A stretch of DNA of 64,000 nt, taken from NCBI RefSeq assembly GCF_001039355.2, contig NW_019775764.1, positions 133,787-197,786 on the forward strand, given 5' to 3'. Both the position numbers and the translations under genes were made by a program. Source of the stretch: Lingula anatina (taxonomy: Eukaryota; Brachiopoda; Lingulata; Lingulida; Lingulidae). How positions within the stretch are numbered: position 1 is the first letter of the stretch; each line of letters opens with the position of its first letter. This document shows positions 36,125 through 47,940 of the stretch, one piece after another. The notes below the pieces were generated by a model. That model did not search any database and was not told where the DNA came from. It saw only the letters and a program-made list of their open reading frames with translations.

Positions 36125-38335
36125 CGGGTTAAGTTCAATTCAATTTCAATTCAATTTATTTCTGTACTGGTACATAGATTGTCATGACCTTGTACAATAT
36201 GATATACAAATGACGATACAATACAGTTAGTGCATTACCATCTTTATATAATGAACATAAGTACTAGTAAAATTACTCATAAAATATTCTATCTAAGCAA
36301 TGAGATAAACCTTGGTGTGATTATAAATTTACCATAAACATACTATAAACATGTTACACAAAAAGAATATGTTTTTAAAAAACTTAAAACCACCGTTACA
36401 TAGCTGTTTACATGGCTGTTCAAGGCCAGTTTGATGACATTGATAATTACGATTAATGACAATTACATAAGACAGATAAGTAAATAAGTTACACAGATAT
36501 AAATATTGTGCCATGTTCAGTCCCACTGCCGAGTCACTTCTCACAACAGTGGGACCATACACTGACATTTTAAGGGATATGCTAAGAGTTACCAAGCAGA
36601 GCAACCACTTCACTTCTTTTCTTGAATGATTTGATTATAAAGTTGGAGAGGGACACTAAAGTATCTTTGTTGGCACTGTTAAATACATGGCATAATTGAC
36701 TGTCTGGTGACCTTGAATCAGCTTTTAGGAATGAGGTTTTACTGAAAAAGGTGACTCGGTCTGTTTTGTACATTGGGCATTGGAATATAAAATGGTATTC
36801 ATCCTCAATTACCCCTTGTGTGCACAGGCGACAGATTCTGTCGCACCTTTCAGTTTTTGGCCTGGTGTGCCGCCCAGTTTCGATGTGGAGTTTATGGTCA
36901 CTNNNNNNNNNNNNNNNNNNNNNNNNNNNNNNNNNNNNNNNNNNNNNNNNNNNNNNNNNNNNNNNNNNNNNNNNNNNNNNNNNNNNNNNNNNNNNNNNNN
37001 NNNNNNNNNNNNNNNNNNNNNNNNNNNNNNNNNNNNNNNNNNNNNNNNNNNNNNNNNNNNNNNNNNNNNNNNNNNNNNNNNNNNNNNNNNNNNNNNNNNN
37101 NNNNNNNNNNNNNNNNNNNNNNNNNNNNNNNNNNNNNNNNNNNNNNNNNNNNNNNNNNNNNNNNNNNNNNNNNNNNNNNNNNNNNNNNNNNNNNNNNNNN
37201 NNNNNNNNNNNNNNNNNNNNNNNNNNNNNNNNNNNNNNNNNNNNNNNNNNNNNNNNNNNNNNNNNNNNNNNNNNNNNNNNNNNNNNNNNNNNNNNNNNNN
37301 NNNNNNNNNNNNNNNNNNNNNNNNNNNNNNNNNNNNNNNNNNNNNNNNNNNNNNNNNNNNNNNNNNNNNNNNNNNNNNNNNNNNNNNNNNNNNNNNNNNN
37401 NNNNNNNNNNNNNNNNNNNNNNNNNNNNNNNNNNNNNNNNNNNNNNNNNNNNNNNNNNNNNNNNNNNNNNNNNNNNNNNNNNNNNNNNNNNNNNNNNNNN
37501 NNNNNNNNNNNNNNNNNNNNNNNNNNNNNNNNNNNNNNNNNNNNNNNNNNNNNNNNNNNNNNNNNNNNNNNNNNNNNNNNNNNNNNNNNNNNNNNNNNNN
37601 NNNNNNNNNNNNNNNNNNNNNNNNNNNNNNNNNNNNNNNNNNNNNNNNNNNNNNNNNNNNNNNNNNNNNNNNNNNNNNNNNNNNNNNNNNNNNNNNNNNN
37701 NNNNNNNNNNNNNNNNNNNNNNNNNNNNNNAGAGATAATTTACTGTTGGCTTGAAGTTTGCTATTGCATATTTGGGTAAAGTGGTCAGTTTGTCTTTGTT
37801 TGAAAATTGTGGTGAAGTTTTTTGGAGGTGACTGGCTAAGCCACACATCACCAAGGCCAAATGTGAAAAGGATTTTTCGGATACCCTCAGACCATGACAT
37901 ACAAGCTGGTCTGAGTGTGTGGACTGCGGGTGGGACATAGGGTGTCAGCAACTTGTAACTATTTATCTCTTGTATGTATGCTTGTTTCATTAGTGTAGCA
38001 TCAGACATTTGAATAATTTTACACCATAGTTTGACAGATGCAAACTGTATTTTGGTATAGAGGGGAAGGCGGCCAAGTTCAGTGTATACACCATAGTTTG
38101 ATACGTTTTGATGGAGGCCAAGGATTTGTTTGCAAAATTTTAAGTGCAACTTTTCTGTAGGGCAGTTATCCGTTGACACCGAGTAGCCCCATATCTCTGA
38201 GCAATATGTAAGGATTGGGGAAATGAGGGTATCAAATAATTTCTCTTTCAAGGATGTGTTAACATTACTCTGAAGTGGAAGAGACTTGGACAGACTGTTA
38301 AGAAATCCATATGTGAACGCAGCTTTCATAGACGT
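36125..38335 (-). mobile_element. 5'-truncated non-LTR retrotransposon (LINE) with an internal gap
   Basis: The minus strand encodes the C-terminal part of a LINE reverse-transcriptase polyprotein: LFDTLISPILTYCSEIWGYS, then KLHLKFCKQILGLH and ELGRLPL, which is the usual segment after the RT thumb. Beyond the gap (36903-37730) comes a cysteine-rich tail with RICRLCTQG and EDEYHFIFQCPMY, ending at a stop near 36582. The 3' end is a short tandem tail of AATTGA-like units at about 36128-36162. This matches CR1/L2-like LINEs; the clade is not certain. The 5' part is missing, so the copy is dead. It probably sits in the first intron or 5' flank of the lyase gene. Confidence 0.85.
36903..37730. other. 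Assembly gap of 828 bases
   Basis: A run of N inside the LINE fragment. All long open frames crossing it are partly artificial; the LINE homology on both sides is real and in the same orientation. Confidence 0.99.
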
Positions 38336-38869
38336 ACGTCTATCAGTACACTCGCTTGTACGGAAATGCACATGCGGAGAGATATACATATATACATTCA
38401 CATTTATAACACTTGTGTGTGTGTGTGTGTGTGTGTGTGAGTGTGTGTGTTATACAACACGTGTTTAAGTGTCATATCTAATTTGTGAACTTTTTTTATC
38501 CCACATTCAAACAAGTGTGTATGCGTGAGTGTGTGTGTGTGTGTGTGTGTGTACAAGGGCTCTCGGGAGTGTGGGTATACATGTAATACTTCGTACCAAT
38601 TCCCTTCCAACTTACACGACAAGTACCTGTCATTGCAATTGACTCATCCATGCTGATCCATCATCAAGAGGGGAGTAGAATATTTGATATTCACTTTAAT
38701 CACAACCGGGACGTGACTGACCTATATATACAGTGTACAGTAGTGGTCAGATAGCCGCGGCTGTGTCCCTGAAAGTGACGTCCTTAATATGTCGATTTTA
38801 GGGTTAAGGTTATTGTGACAAGAGGATGCGCAGGAAGATTAAACTAAAATTGAACCCGCATTTCCCCCC

Positions 38870-38924
<55 letters not shown>

Positions 38925-39831
38925 ATCTATTTAAAATCTAAGAACCAGTGTGTACAAATACACTTCTACCCCCGACAAATCACCAAATCACACAATCACT
39001 CAATTTAAAATTTCACCGACAACTACCGGGTACATCATTAATAACTATTACAACTACAAGGAAACTTCATTAACAAGAGCCACATATAGTGACAATGCAT
39101 AGCTGGACAGCTATATATCTATACAATAAAATGACACAAGACTACAAAAAGATAATAAATCATATACACATGACACATATAGTCACAGCATGTGGTTTAC
39201 CGTATTTGCATATGATGTCATGTAAACAAAACTACGATCAAGCAAAACAGCTGGAACTATATTTTCTTAACAACTACTATACACATTATCTCCCCACCTT
39301 AACGTCCTCGTGCATGTCCCCGAGTGATGACATTTTGGCTTTTTACTCCTTCGTCAACACAGCAGCGGCGTCCGTTTATATTTGTACTCGCCCGTGTGCA
39401 TGTATCTCTTATCTAGCTCCACGGCCGTAGGGCCTATATATAGGCCTATAAGTTCCTGTACATATACATATACAAAGAACGCACACAAATGTGATGTAAC
39501 ATACCAATTTGCTGTGCATCACAGGTATTTAATATAAGCCAGAAATTAAGTGTTAAGCTAAGATCGTGCCGCCAAAGGCGTGTGCCTTTATACAATTTGA
39601 TAAGCAGGTTCTTTTGATTTTGACAGATGTGGCATTCGTAGCCGACTGTATAGAAATATTTTGCATGTCCAAAGTGATCTCAATATATCTTCTTTTGAAG
39701 AACACCAATGTAGTAGTCTGTGAATATTCTCGACTTTACAGTTTGAAGTATCGTGATATATTTAGGTCAGATAAGGCAGATAATGGCCAGGGTAGGGACT
39801 GACCCAACTACGTATGTAATACCATATGTAC

Positions 39832-39908
<77 letters not shown>

Positions 39909-40330
39909 CTTTCCGGATGTGAAATCACAAGCGGCGTGCAGTACGTCATCGATTACACGGATGCAGGGCACTTTATAAAATCCAACTTGTCATCTGAGTT
40001 CTTATTTATCGCACAAGTCGAACCTTTAGCTAAAATTGATTAAATATGATGTTATGTTCATATTAATAATATAACTTTTTGTTATTGCGATCTTGATTTA
40101 CATGTATCACCATACTTAATGTAAACTGTTAATCTTTTAGACTGAAATATAATACGTCTGGTAATGATATAGATTTTATCATAAACCATTATATTGTATA
40201 TAGTTTCTGTTATTGGTCTTTTTGGAATTCGACAGCGCATAACTTCGGGTCAAATCATAAATTAATAAAGTAAATGCCCTTCTTGAAAACTGCGTGTTAT
40301 TTACATGTATGTAATAAAATTTTGGTGTTC
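38336..40330. other. Microsatellite-rich intergenic DNA
   Basis: Holds (GT)n at about 38413-38450 and 38528-38551, (CT)n at about 38868-38920 and a 68-base (AT)n at about 39836-39904. No exon chain is seen. Open frames made of IYIY or HTHT are translations of these repeats. Confidence 0.7.
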
Positions 40331-40354
40331 TTCTGGAGATGCGATACTAAATTT

Positions 40355-40473
40355 GCGTCACTCTGTAGACAACAAAGAACAAGTGAATTATAGCGTCACG
40401 CTATTGAATCTACGTCACGCTTAGGACTTGACGTAAGTAACGTTAAACGTCACAGATAAAACTGTCCAATCAG
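40355..40473 (+). promoter_or_regulatory. Cluster of five CRE-like half-sites and a CCAAT box
   Basis: Within 100 bases are CGTCAC at 40356, CGTCAC at 40394, ACGTCAC at 40412, TGACGTAA at 40429-40436 and ACGTCAC at 40447-40453, then CCAATCAG at 40466-40473. The gene starting at 40592 lies about 120 bases downstream. The CRE half-site (TGACG/CGTCA) is bound by CREB/ATF/XBP1-type bZIP factors. Promoter function is inferred. Confidence 0.6.
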
Positions 40474-40591
40474 CAAAGACCGCACTACAACGTAGCAATT
40501 CGGTCGATTAGACACGACAGTCGCATAGATTGAAACTTATTTCTAATAATTGTTTTTCGTACGATCATTATTTACATTCGAAGAAAGAACA

Positions 40592-42683
40592 ATGCCAAGA
40601 CGCTCGCGCAATGCAAATGTAAGCAAGTTTTCAAGTATAACTTTTTAACAGGGTATCTCAAAATGTTTGATCAAATTCTGTTTCATTTATATGCTTTTCA
40701 CGTACAGTTTGTGCGAAACGGTTCTGGATAAGGAAGAGTTGTAAATTGGTGTCGTTCATCAGAAAATCATTCTTACATACTCTAAGTTATATATACAATT
40801 AATGCGGATGAATCGGGTTGATGTGAATTCCCCCTATTTTTTTTTTTTTTTTTCTAAATACAGGGTCGTGTACCTCCCTGGAGGGACATGAACCGGCCTG
40901 TGTTAAGTCGCTGGTGGGCGTGGCTCAACGCCATTCATGTTACCTGGCTGCTCTGTAGAGGTGAAGACAGCGTCCAGGTGGAAGAACAACATGGTATGGA
41001 GGTTTTTTCTAATAGTTTTCTTGACAAACAATACCATTATTCTGGTAACAATTACGTTATATTTGGTAGACTTGTAATCAAAATAAGAATCAATGTGAAA
41101 ATGTAAAGAAGAGTTGCCGCGATATGTTTCATTACGGCCAATGTAACCTACTGTTAATTTTAACATCCTTTATACATTGATTTCATTGAAAATTCCAGGA
41201 AACGCTGAGGTCAGCAGGCAAAGAGATTCATCCAACACACAAACGAACGCCAGTGTGCCAAAGGATGTGGATCGCCCTGTGCATGCTGCCACCAACAATC
41301 AAAACAATGGTATGGAAACATTTGCAACTGTTTCGTTGGTCCAATTTGTAGCTTTTTCTTTTTAAACCAATTTCGAGGAAATCAGTTGTCAGTGTATATA
41401 ACTCTTACGTTTGTCAATTTGACTTTCGTTGGCTTGACACACCTTTTTTATATGTAGGCTATATGGAAATACTGCAAACAAAAAGAAAAGTTAACGATAC
41501 AGTTTTATTTAACATCACTTTTAGCATCATACGATACTGGCCCTGTAGCAAGGGTGTCGCGTTGGAAAAGATTCAAAAAGGGGGTGACTCGGATTTTCTC
41601 GCTGAAGAGAAGACGGTCCAAGTACAGGGTAGATACAGCTCCAGCACCACCGACACCTACATTGCCACCAGTATTGACACCACTGCCACGGGAAGGTACA
41701 CAAGTCACTAAAGTCTAGATTACATTTACACGGGCGCCGTGCGATGAAATTGTCCGTACGATTTTTTTTTTTTTTTGAAATCATAAGGAGTCACGGGCTA
41801 CGCCGAGTATGTCTACATTACATGGCCTTAAATCCATACGATACCGTGCGATTTCACACGGCCACCGTCTTACTCTTCTCAGACGCCTTACGAAAAGGGT
41901 ATTACGGGCAGTAGGCCCTATACGTGCACCGTGCGGGCATTGCATTTCAAATCTAATCTAGGCTTAACTGGAGTCGAACTTGCATTGTGAAACAAGCGCG
42001 CATCATCGCTTTTTTATTTCTTTTTTGCCAGAGTGGAAATAAGCAGATTTTTAAATCTATTTATTTGTTTGTTTCAACATTTTATATTTTGTACCCTGGC
42101 AGATAGTTCAGCCTACAGCATACGCCTAGTTTTGTATACCTGCCACGGTACATATAATTATCTTTCTCATTCATTTCGAGTCCGGATATTTCCCAGACAC
42201 TTACTTTAAGGTCCATTCTATTTGGCATTGTTTTTATATTTGTTTTTGTAGAATCTGAGGTGGTAACGTTCACAGACATTGTACAGTTTACATTGGAAGA
42301 AGAAGAAGACGGAATTCGTTTAGAGGACCTAGAGACGGAGATTTGTGGTAATGCATTGATGTGTCCTCTATAATAAAATTCTGTTTAATATTATTTTCAA
42401 AGTAGTTTTTATGTGATAACTTCTTGATGAGCTCTGTTTTGCATGTAAGTGCGCAGTTTATGTTTGTTAAACATAAAAACACCATATATTAAGAACATTA
42501 TTGAAGATTTAGCAAAATATTAACAAATAAGATATATCTACATAAACTGATTAACATATATTATATTATATTGTTTTTACAGATCATAATGAGATCCATT
42601 TGGAAGACTTGACCAGTAGCAGCCCGGAGCGCGTCCTCAAATTCTCACGTCCATCTGGACTCACGTGCGGAGTGGGTCTCTAA
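40592..42683 (+). CDS. Unrecognised six-exon gene, 203-aa protein
   Basis: I reconstruct exons 40592-40618, 40864-40993, 41199-41309, 41549-41695, 42252-42347 and 42583-42683. Every junction is GT-AG, the first intron is phase 0 and the other four are phase 1, and the frame stays open to a TAA, giving 203 codons. I do not recognise the family. Residues 1-9 are basic (MPRRSRNAN). Residues 15-40 are tryptophan-rich with hydrophobic residues (RWWAWLNAIHVTWLLC), perhaps an amphipathic or membrane-touching helix. Residues 91-116 are very basic (RWKRFKKG, then LKRRRSKYR). A Pro/Thr stretch follows. Residues 154-158 are acidic, and IRLEDL (160-165) and IHLEDL (175-180) form a 15-residue repeat. There is no signal peptide. 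AATAAA at 43096 is a candidate poly(A) signal. Consistent phases make a real gene likely; function is unknown. Confidence 0.75.
41712..41960. mobile_element. Probable MITE in intron 4 of the unrecognised gene
   Basis: The left edge CTAGATTACATTTACACGGG and the inverse of the right edge CTAGATTAGATTTGAAATGC share their ends, with inner blocks around GCACGG/CCGTGC. The body is unusually rich in CG dinucleotides for this region. Termini are imperfect, so this is tentative. Confidence 0.5.
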
Positions 42684-44196
42684 ATCTACCGTGCTAAACT
42701 GACTTACAAATTATCTGCACGCAGACTTTGACTCAGTGTAAATACATATGACAGGCGCTGCAGATATCATAAACATTGTTTGGATAGTATCAAATGAAGT
42801 TTGATACACCATGTCAATTTTTTATTATGTCGCAAGCACGCGGGTATTTAGAAATTAAGAACTGTTCTTATTTTTTCATATACATACTGTGACAATATTT
42901 CACGGGGATGTTAGTTGTCGTTTGTCCGAGTGAGGTTTGGTCTAGAAACCTGTCGGCTCTTCTCAAAGCAACACCAGCACGAAATCAATAGCTCAGTTGA
43001 TACTTCTCCGTGTGCGCTGGACAACATGAAGTTGCGAAGAGCTATTCTATAGTAAACTTAACAAACGTGTACATACAATTGCTTTTGTACATAACAATAA
43101 AAATGTTTTATAATGTATTCATAAAAAGAAAAAATGTTTTCTCGCAGACAACCAGAAGCTGGTAAACAGAGTGTACAAATAAAATAATTTCCAGCAAAAT
43201 TCTTGCATTTTTTTTTTCACTCCTGTGTATGGCTTTCATACATACAGCCATTTCGTCAAGGACCAGCACTGTGATGTTAGGGAGAATGTTGGGCAAAAGG
43301 ATAAACTAGACAGGAAAGTTGTCAAATGTACAGACATCAAGCAGAACATGAAAATAGACAAATGCTATTTCTTCACAACTGCATATAGGGCACAGGGATG
43401 GGATATGGTTGGTGTTCAATTTCCACAGCACATACCTTACAGTACTTGAATGAACAAAGGAACTTGCACAAAAAGCATTTTTTTTCCAATTTATTCTGTT
43501 AATAAACAATATAACAGTCAACTTTAGAACAATAAAGGGATGCGCAGATAGTTTATGACATTTCCCTGTGCATGCACAACTAGTAATGCACCAGTTTCAA
43601 TTTTGACTCATTATATTATGGAACTTGGGGTATTTTTTCTTTTACTAAAAAATACCATTGCTCAAACTCGACTTGACTCTACTTTAAATAATATTCATCT
43701 AACTGACAATGCTCAGTAAAAATTCTGAAGCTGGGAAATGATTTTTTCTCTTTTCACAATAAACTGAAAAATCATTACGAGCTATATCTGTAGAAACATT
43801 TATTGAAAAACAATATATCGAAATTTACGGAAACATGAGAGTTATACGCTTTTATCCAGTCTTCCACAGTCAATTTGGTCTTTAAATGACCCACACTAAA
43901 AAAAAAAAGATTACATCACCACATAAATAGTCAAACCCCAGTGCTGTCTCACTGCCTGTGTGCATGAGTTTTTTAAAAGGTATGATGAAGTCACCATAAG
44001 GACATTTAATATCCTGTCTTTGCTACTGAGGAAAGTACACTGAGACTAGATTAGCTTTCTATGGTGAGCTAGCCAAATAGAAGACACTCAGATGCCAGGT
44101 GGGTCTGAATTAGTACAGTCTAATTCCAATGGAAACATGACTTCAATGACTGTTTTTAGGTCTGTCAACGTTCCAGTGGGAGGCTTGACAAATGCT
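42684..44196. other. Convergent intergenic region
   Basis: Lies between the stop codons of the unrecognised gene (+) and HOP2 (-) and should hold both 3' UTRs. AATAAA at 43096-43101 suits the plus-strand gene. I see no further gene. Confidence 0.6.
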
Positions 44197-47100
44197 TCAA
44201 ATTTCAGGTGGCGTAACTTTGTACTCTTCATCTGTCTCTATCCCAACATCTTCCTGAATTGTAAAAACAACTATAAACAAGATAACCAATAAAATTTAGG
44301 CAGAACAGTAACCTTCTTATCCACAAATTTTATGTTTTAACAACTTAATGCTGTTACATTTAAAAGTGCGCTCTTTCTTTTCTTTTCTTTTCTTTTTCTT
44401 TTTTTTTTTTTTTTGGGGGGGGGGGGGATCTGGAAGATGATCTCTACAATCTTGGGAACTATAAAAAAGAGATATAAGTGCTTTTTTCATTACATCAAGG
44501 AAACATTAGTCATAATCAGAGGACTTACATATAGCTGCTTCTTTGTTTTTGGGTAGCCCTCTAATATGGCATTCAGAATGTCAGTGCTCTGAAATACATG
44601 ATGAGAAGGTTTTAAAGAATTTCAAAACCCCCAAAGTACATTGCTGCTCCTCAAAATAAAAAAGGCACAATTGAAATCATACCCTTACATGCAAACATAT
44701 CCAGCCACAACTCTAATATATTCATCAACAACATTAGACCTATGCAACCATACCCACTGATACCCAAACCCACACCTGTATCCAGCCAAACCCAGATCCA
44801 TATCCAGCCAAATTCAGACCCATATACAGCCAAACCCAGACCCAAATCCACCCGCCTAACCATTGTCTCGTATCCAGTCTTACACATCCACCAACATTCC
44901 TACACATATCCATCCCCTACCCACACATATTCATCCCAAACCCACACATAACTATCCCATACTCACGCATATTCATCAAGTCTCAGCCTGAAACAACTCT
45001 CACACCAACATATCCATCCACCAACTCACACTGAAATACATATCAACCAAAGTGCACCACAAAATTGGGCACAAAGAACTGTGGATTCTGTTTTCTTTTT
45101 TTCATTTTTTCCAAACACTTAGGCTTCATTCACATACAATGTCTATTTTCTAAATTCTATTTTCTATTTGCGGTATGTCTTATGATCACGGTCTGTGCCC
45201 TGAATATCCCGCCGCGTAATTACTGGCAGCGCGAGCCAGTTACTTAGACCGTGATCATAAGACATACCGCAAATAGAAAATAGAATTTAGAAAATAGACA
45301 CTGCATGTGAATGAAGCCTTAATGCAAAGTGAATTTTTCTCACTTGAAAACTTTATATTTCTACATTTTAATTTTAGCACTAGGATGCCCATACTTACTG
45401 TTCTCTTCCTCTTTCTCCACTCTTTCACAAGTTTAACTCTATTTTTAATAATCTGGAAAAATTCAAATAAAATATAATTCTGTATTTAAGATTATGAGAC
45501 CTAGGCCCAAAGCCTAATACAATTATGAATTTGAATAAAATATATCAAATTTATTAAAATTTATAAAGAAAAGGCCAACAGCCAGAAATGTCAATTTACA
45601 AGGCAAAGAAAATCAAGCCCAAGATCACTTAAATGGAATCAGTTTCATGATTACTTTTGATCAAGTCTCATCTGTTTTCACCTTTATATCAATCTCTTGA
45701 GTGTATTTTCAACTGAATAAATTATAATAATTTCACTATAATTTCCTTTTTAGCCAAGGAAATAAATGGCTGTACACTAATCTTTGTGTTACTGATAATG
45801 TAAATAAGAAATCAATATTAGTAATTTGATTTGATTTTCTGTAGCACCAGATTGAAAATTCAGTGCAAACATCTCAAGCATTTTTATAATTTTTTTTCCT
45901 TGATTAAATATGACCACAATAAAAAGCTTTATCTATTTGTTGAATTTCACCAATCAATAAACAAAAAACTCACAACTTCTCTTTCTTCTGGACTGATAGC
46001 CTTCCCACCTTCTTTAAGCTGTGCTAGCTTCTTCTTATAGTTTTCCACCTTACAGAAGTAAATTGAGAAAAATATCACACACTATAAGACAATGCACATG
46101 TCATGTTTGTATATAAAACACAAACAGGAGAGAAAACTCATGATTACAGCTCTGCCAAAAAGTGGAAATATCATATTACTTAATCCATTATCAAAGCAAT
46201 CACTGTCAAATTTGTAAATAATGCAATGCTGAAGTCTACCTACTGTATTTACTCTGTGTGTGTGTGTGCGTGCACACACCTGAGAGAGAGAGAGAGAGAG
46301 ATAGAGAGACAGAGAGACGGAGAAAGGTGGGGGGGGGGGGTAGAGATACCTCTCCACGAAGCACTGTCAACTGTTTCTTGGCCTCATCTGTGCTCAGAGA
46401 ACTATTCAGTCCTCTCAATTCTGAAAACAATGCATGCAGCAATGACAATACAATAAATAAAACAATGGGGTTTGGTTTTTAGAGTCCATTAACTATAGAA
46501 GTGACTGCAGAAGTATATGATATTTAACAGGTTTTTAGCAACCCAGCACAAACTATTCAGAACATAATTCTTCAAGGTTTGTCAATGGAGTGTCTGGTGT
46601 GATAATTTATGTTATATGAATAATTACCTGCAACTAAAAGCAACTGGACTATACAACAAGTTATGTGAATAGATACAATTTGTTGAAGAAATTATATATA
46701 AAATTAAATCATACTAAATAACATTTTATTAGTGTTTCAATTAATGAAAATTGGTGTAAAATTCAAGGTGTGAGTATGGATTGTATCAGGTGAGACAAAT
46801 CAGGCAAGGTGTGGCAATGGGTTGCATCAGGTGTGATAAACTAGTTGTGACACTGTGTCTCATCTCACCATTCTCCATTTTCCTGGTTTCCTCCTGGAGA
46901 ACCTTCAGTTCTTCTGTCATCTGTGCTATCTTCAGGTCCATTGCCTTCAGTTCTGTCTCATCACATGTGGGATATTGACTCTAAATAATAATAATAATAA
47001 TAATAATAAATATTAAGCCATTTGGAAAAAAGGATTACGTTATTAATCTTACTTGTAACACTATGTCAGGGAGACATGGGGCTACTGCAGAAGATCCTTG

Positions 47101-47908
47101 TTTGAATAACATTTTAAAACAATGAGTAATCCCCATGAAAGTGAAGATACTACAAAAGTCCATCAACACCCTCCTTCCATTTACACATCGAAATACAAAA
47201 CATGGTTTTATAAATGACATTTTCACAAAGCAGAAATCCATACGCTGCTGACATAACAAGCACATCGTTGTTACAATAATTCATATACTGAGAACATGCT
47301 ATACCTGATCAGGTAAGTAAACTTTTTGTTTTCCATAGGTTTTCTCTTTAATCTTCCCCTCCTGTGCCAATGTTTCTAAAACTTTCACCACTGCCTGGAA
47401 TAATGATTACATTAAATATGTAACAATTACCTATTATCTCTGATCTGAACAACTGTTTAGAGTGAAATAACTGAATTTTGTACAGTGCTGTCCTGTACAG
47501 AATTTGTGAAAAAAAAAAATGAAAATATGTGAAATAATGAAAATGAGGTTGAACTAAAATTACTAATGAGTACATGTATGATTGCTGTGAAAAAAATCTT
47601 TTGGTCTTGAAGTTTACTTGGTAAGTGCTGCAACAATAAAAATATCTCAGATACAGGGTTAATTTCATCCTAGTTATCATACTGCTCACTGTTTTCTCAT
47701 ACTTTTTGTGTAGGTTATTATTTCACTTACTGTTTTCCCATACTCTTTGTGTGGATTATTATTTCACTTACTGTTTTCCCATACTCTTTGTGTAGATTAT
47801 TATTTCACTTACTGTTTTCCCATACTCTTTGTGTAGATTATTGAAGACGTCTATGGCACTGTAAGGTCTGTTTTGCTGGGTGAGATACTCTAGTACTGCC
47901 CCCTTGGC

Positions 47909-47940
<32 letters not shown>

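Noticed and set aside
36751-38401. Very long open frames of 300-530 codons
   Set aside because: They run through 828 N. Only the minus-strand LINE homology on each side is real.
39753-40043. Open frames with long IYIY runs
   Set aside because: Translation of the (AT)n microsatellite.
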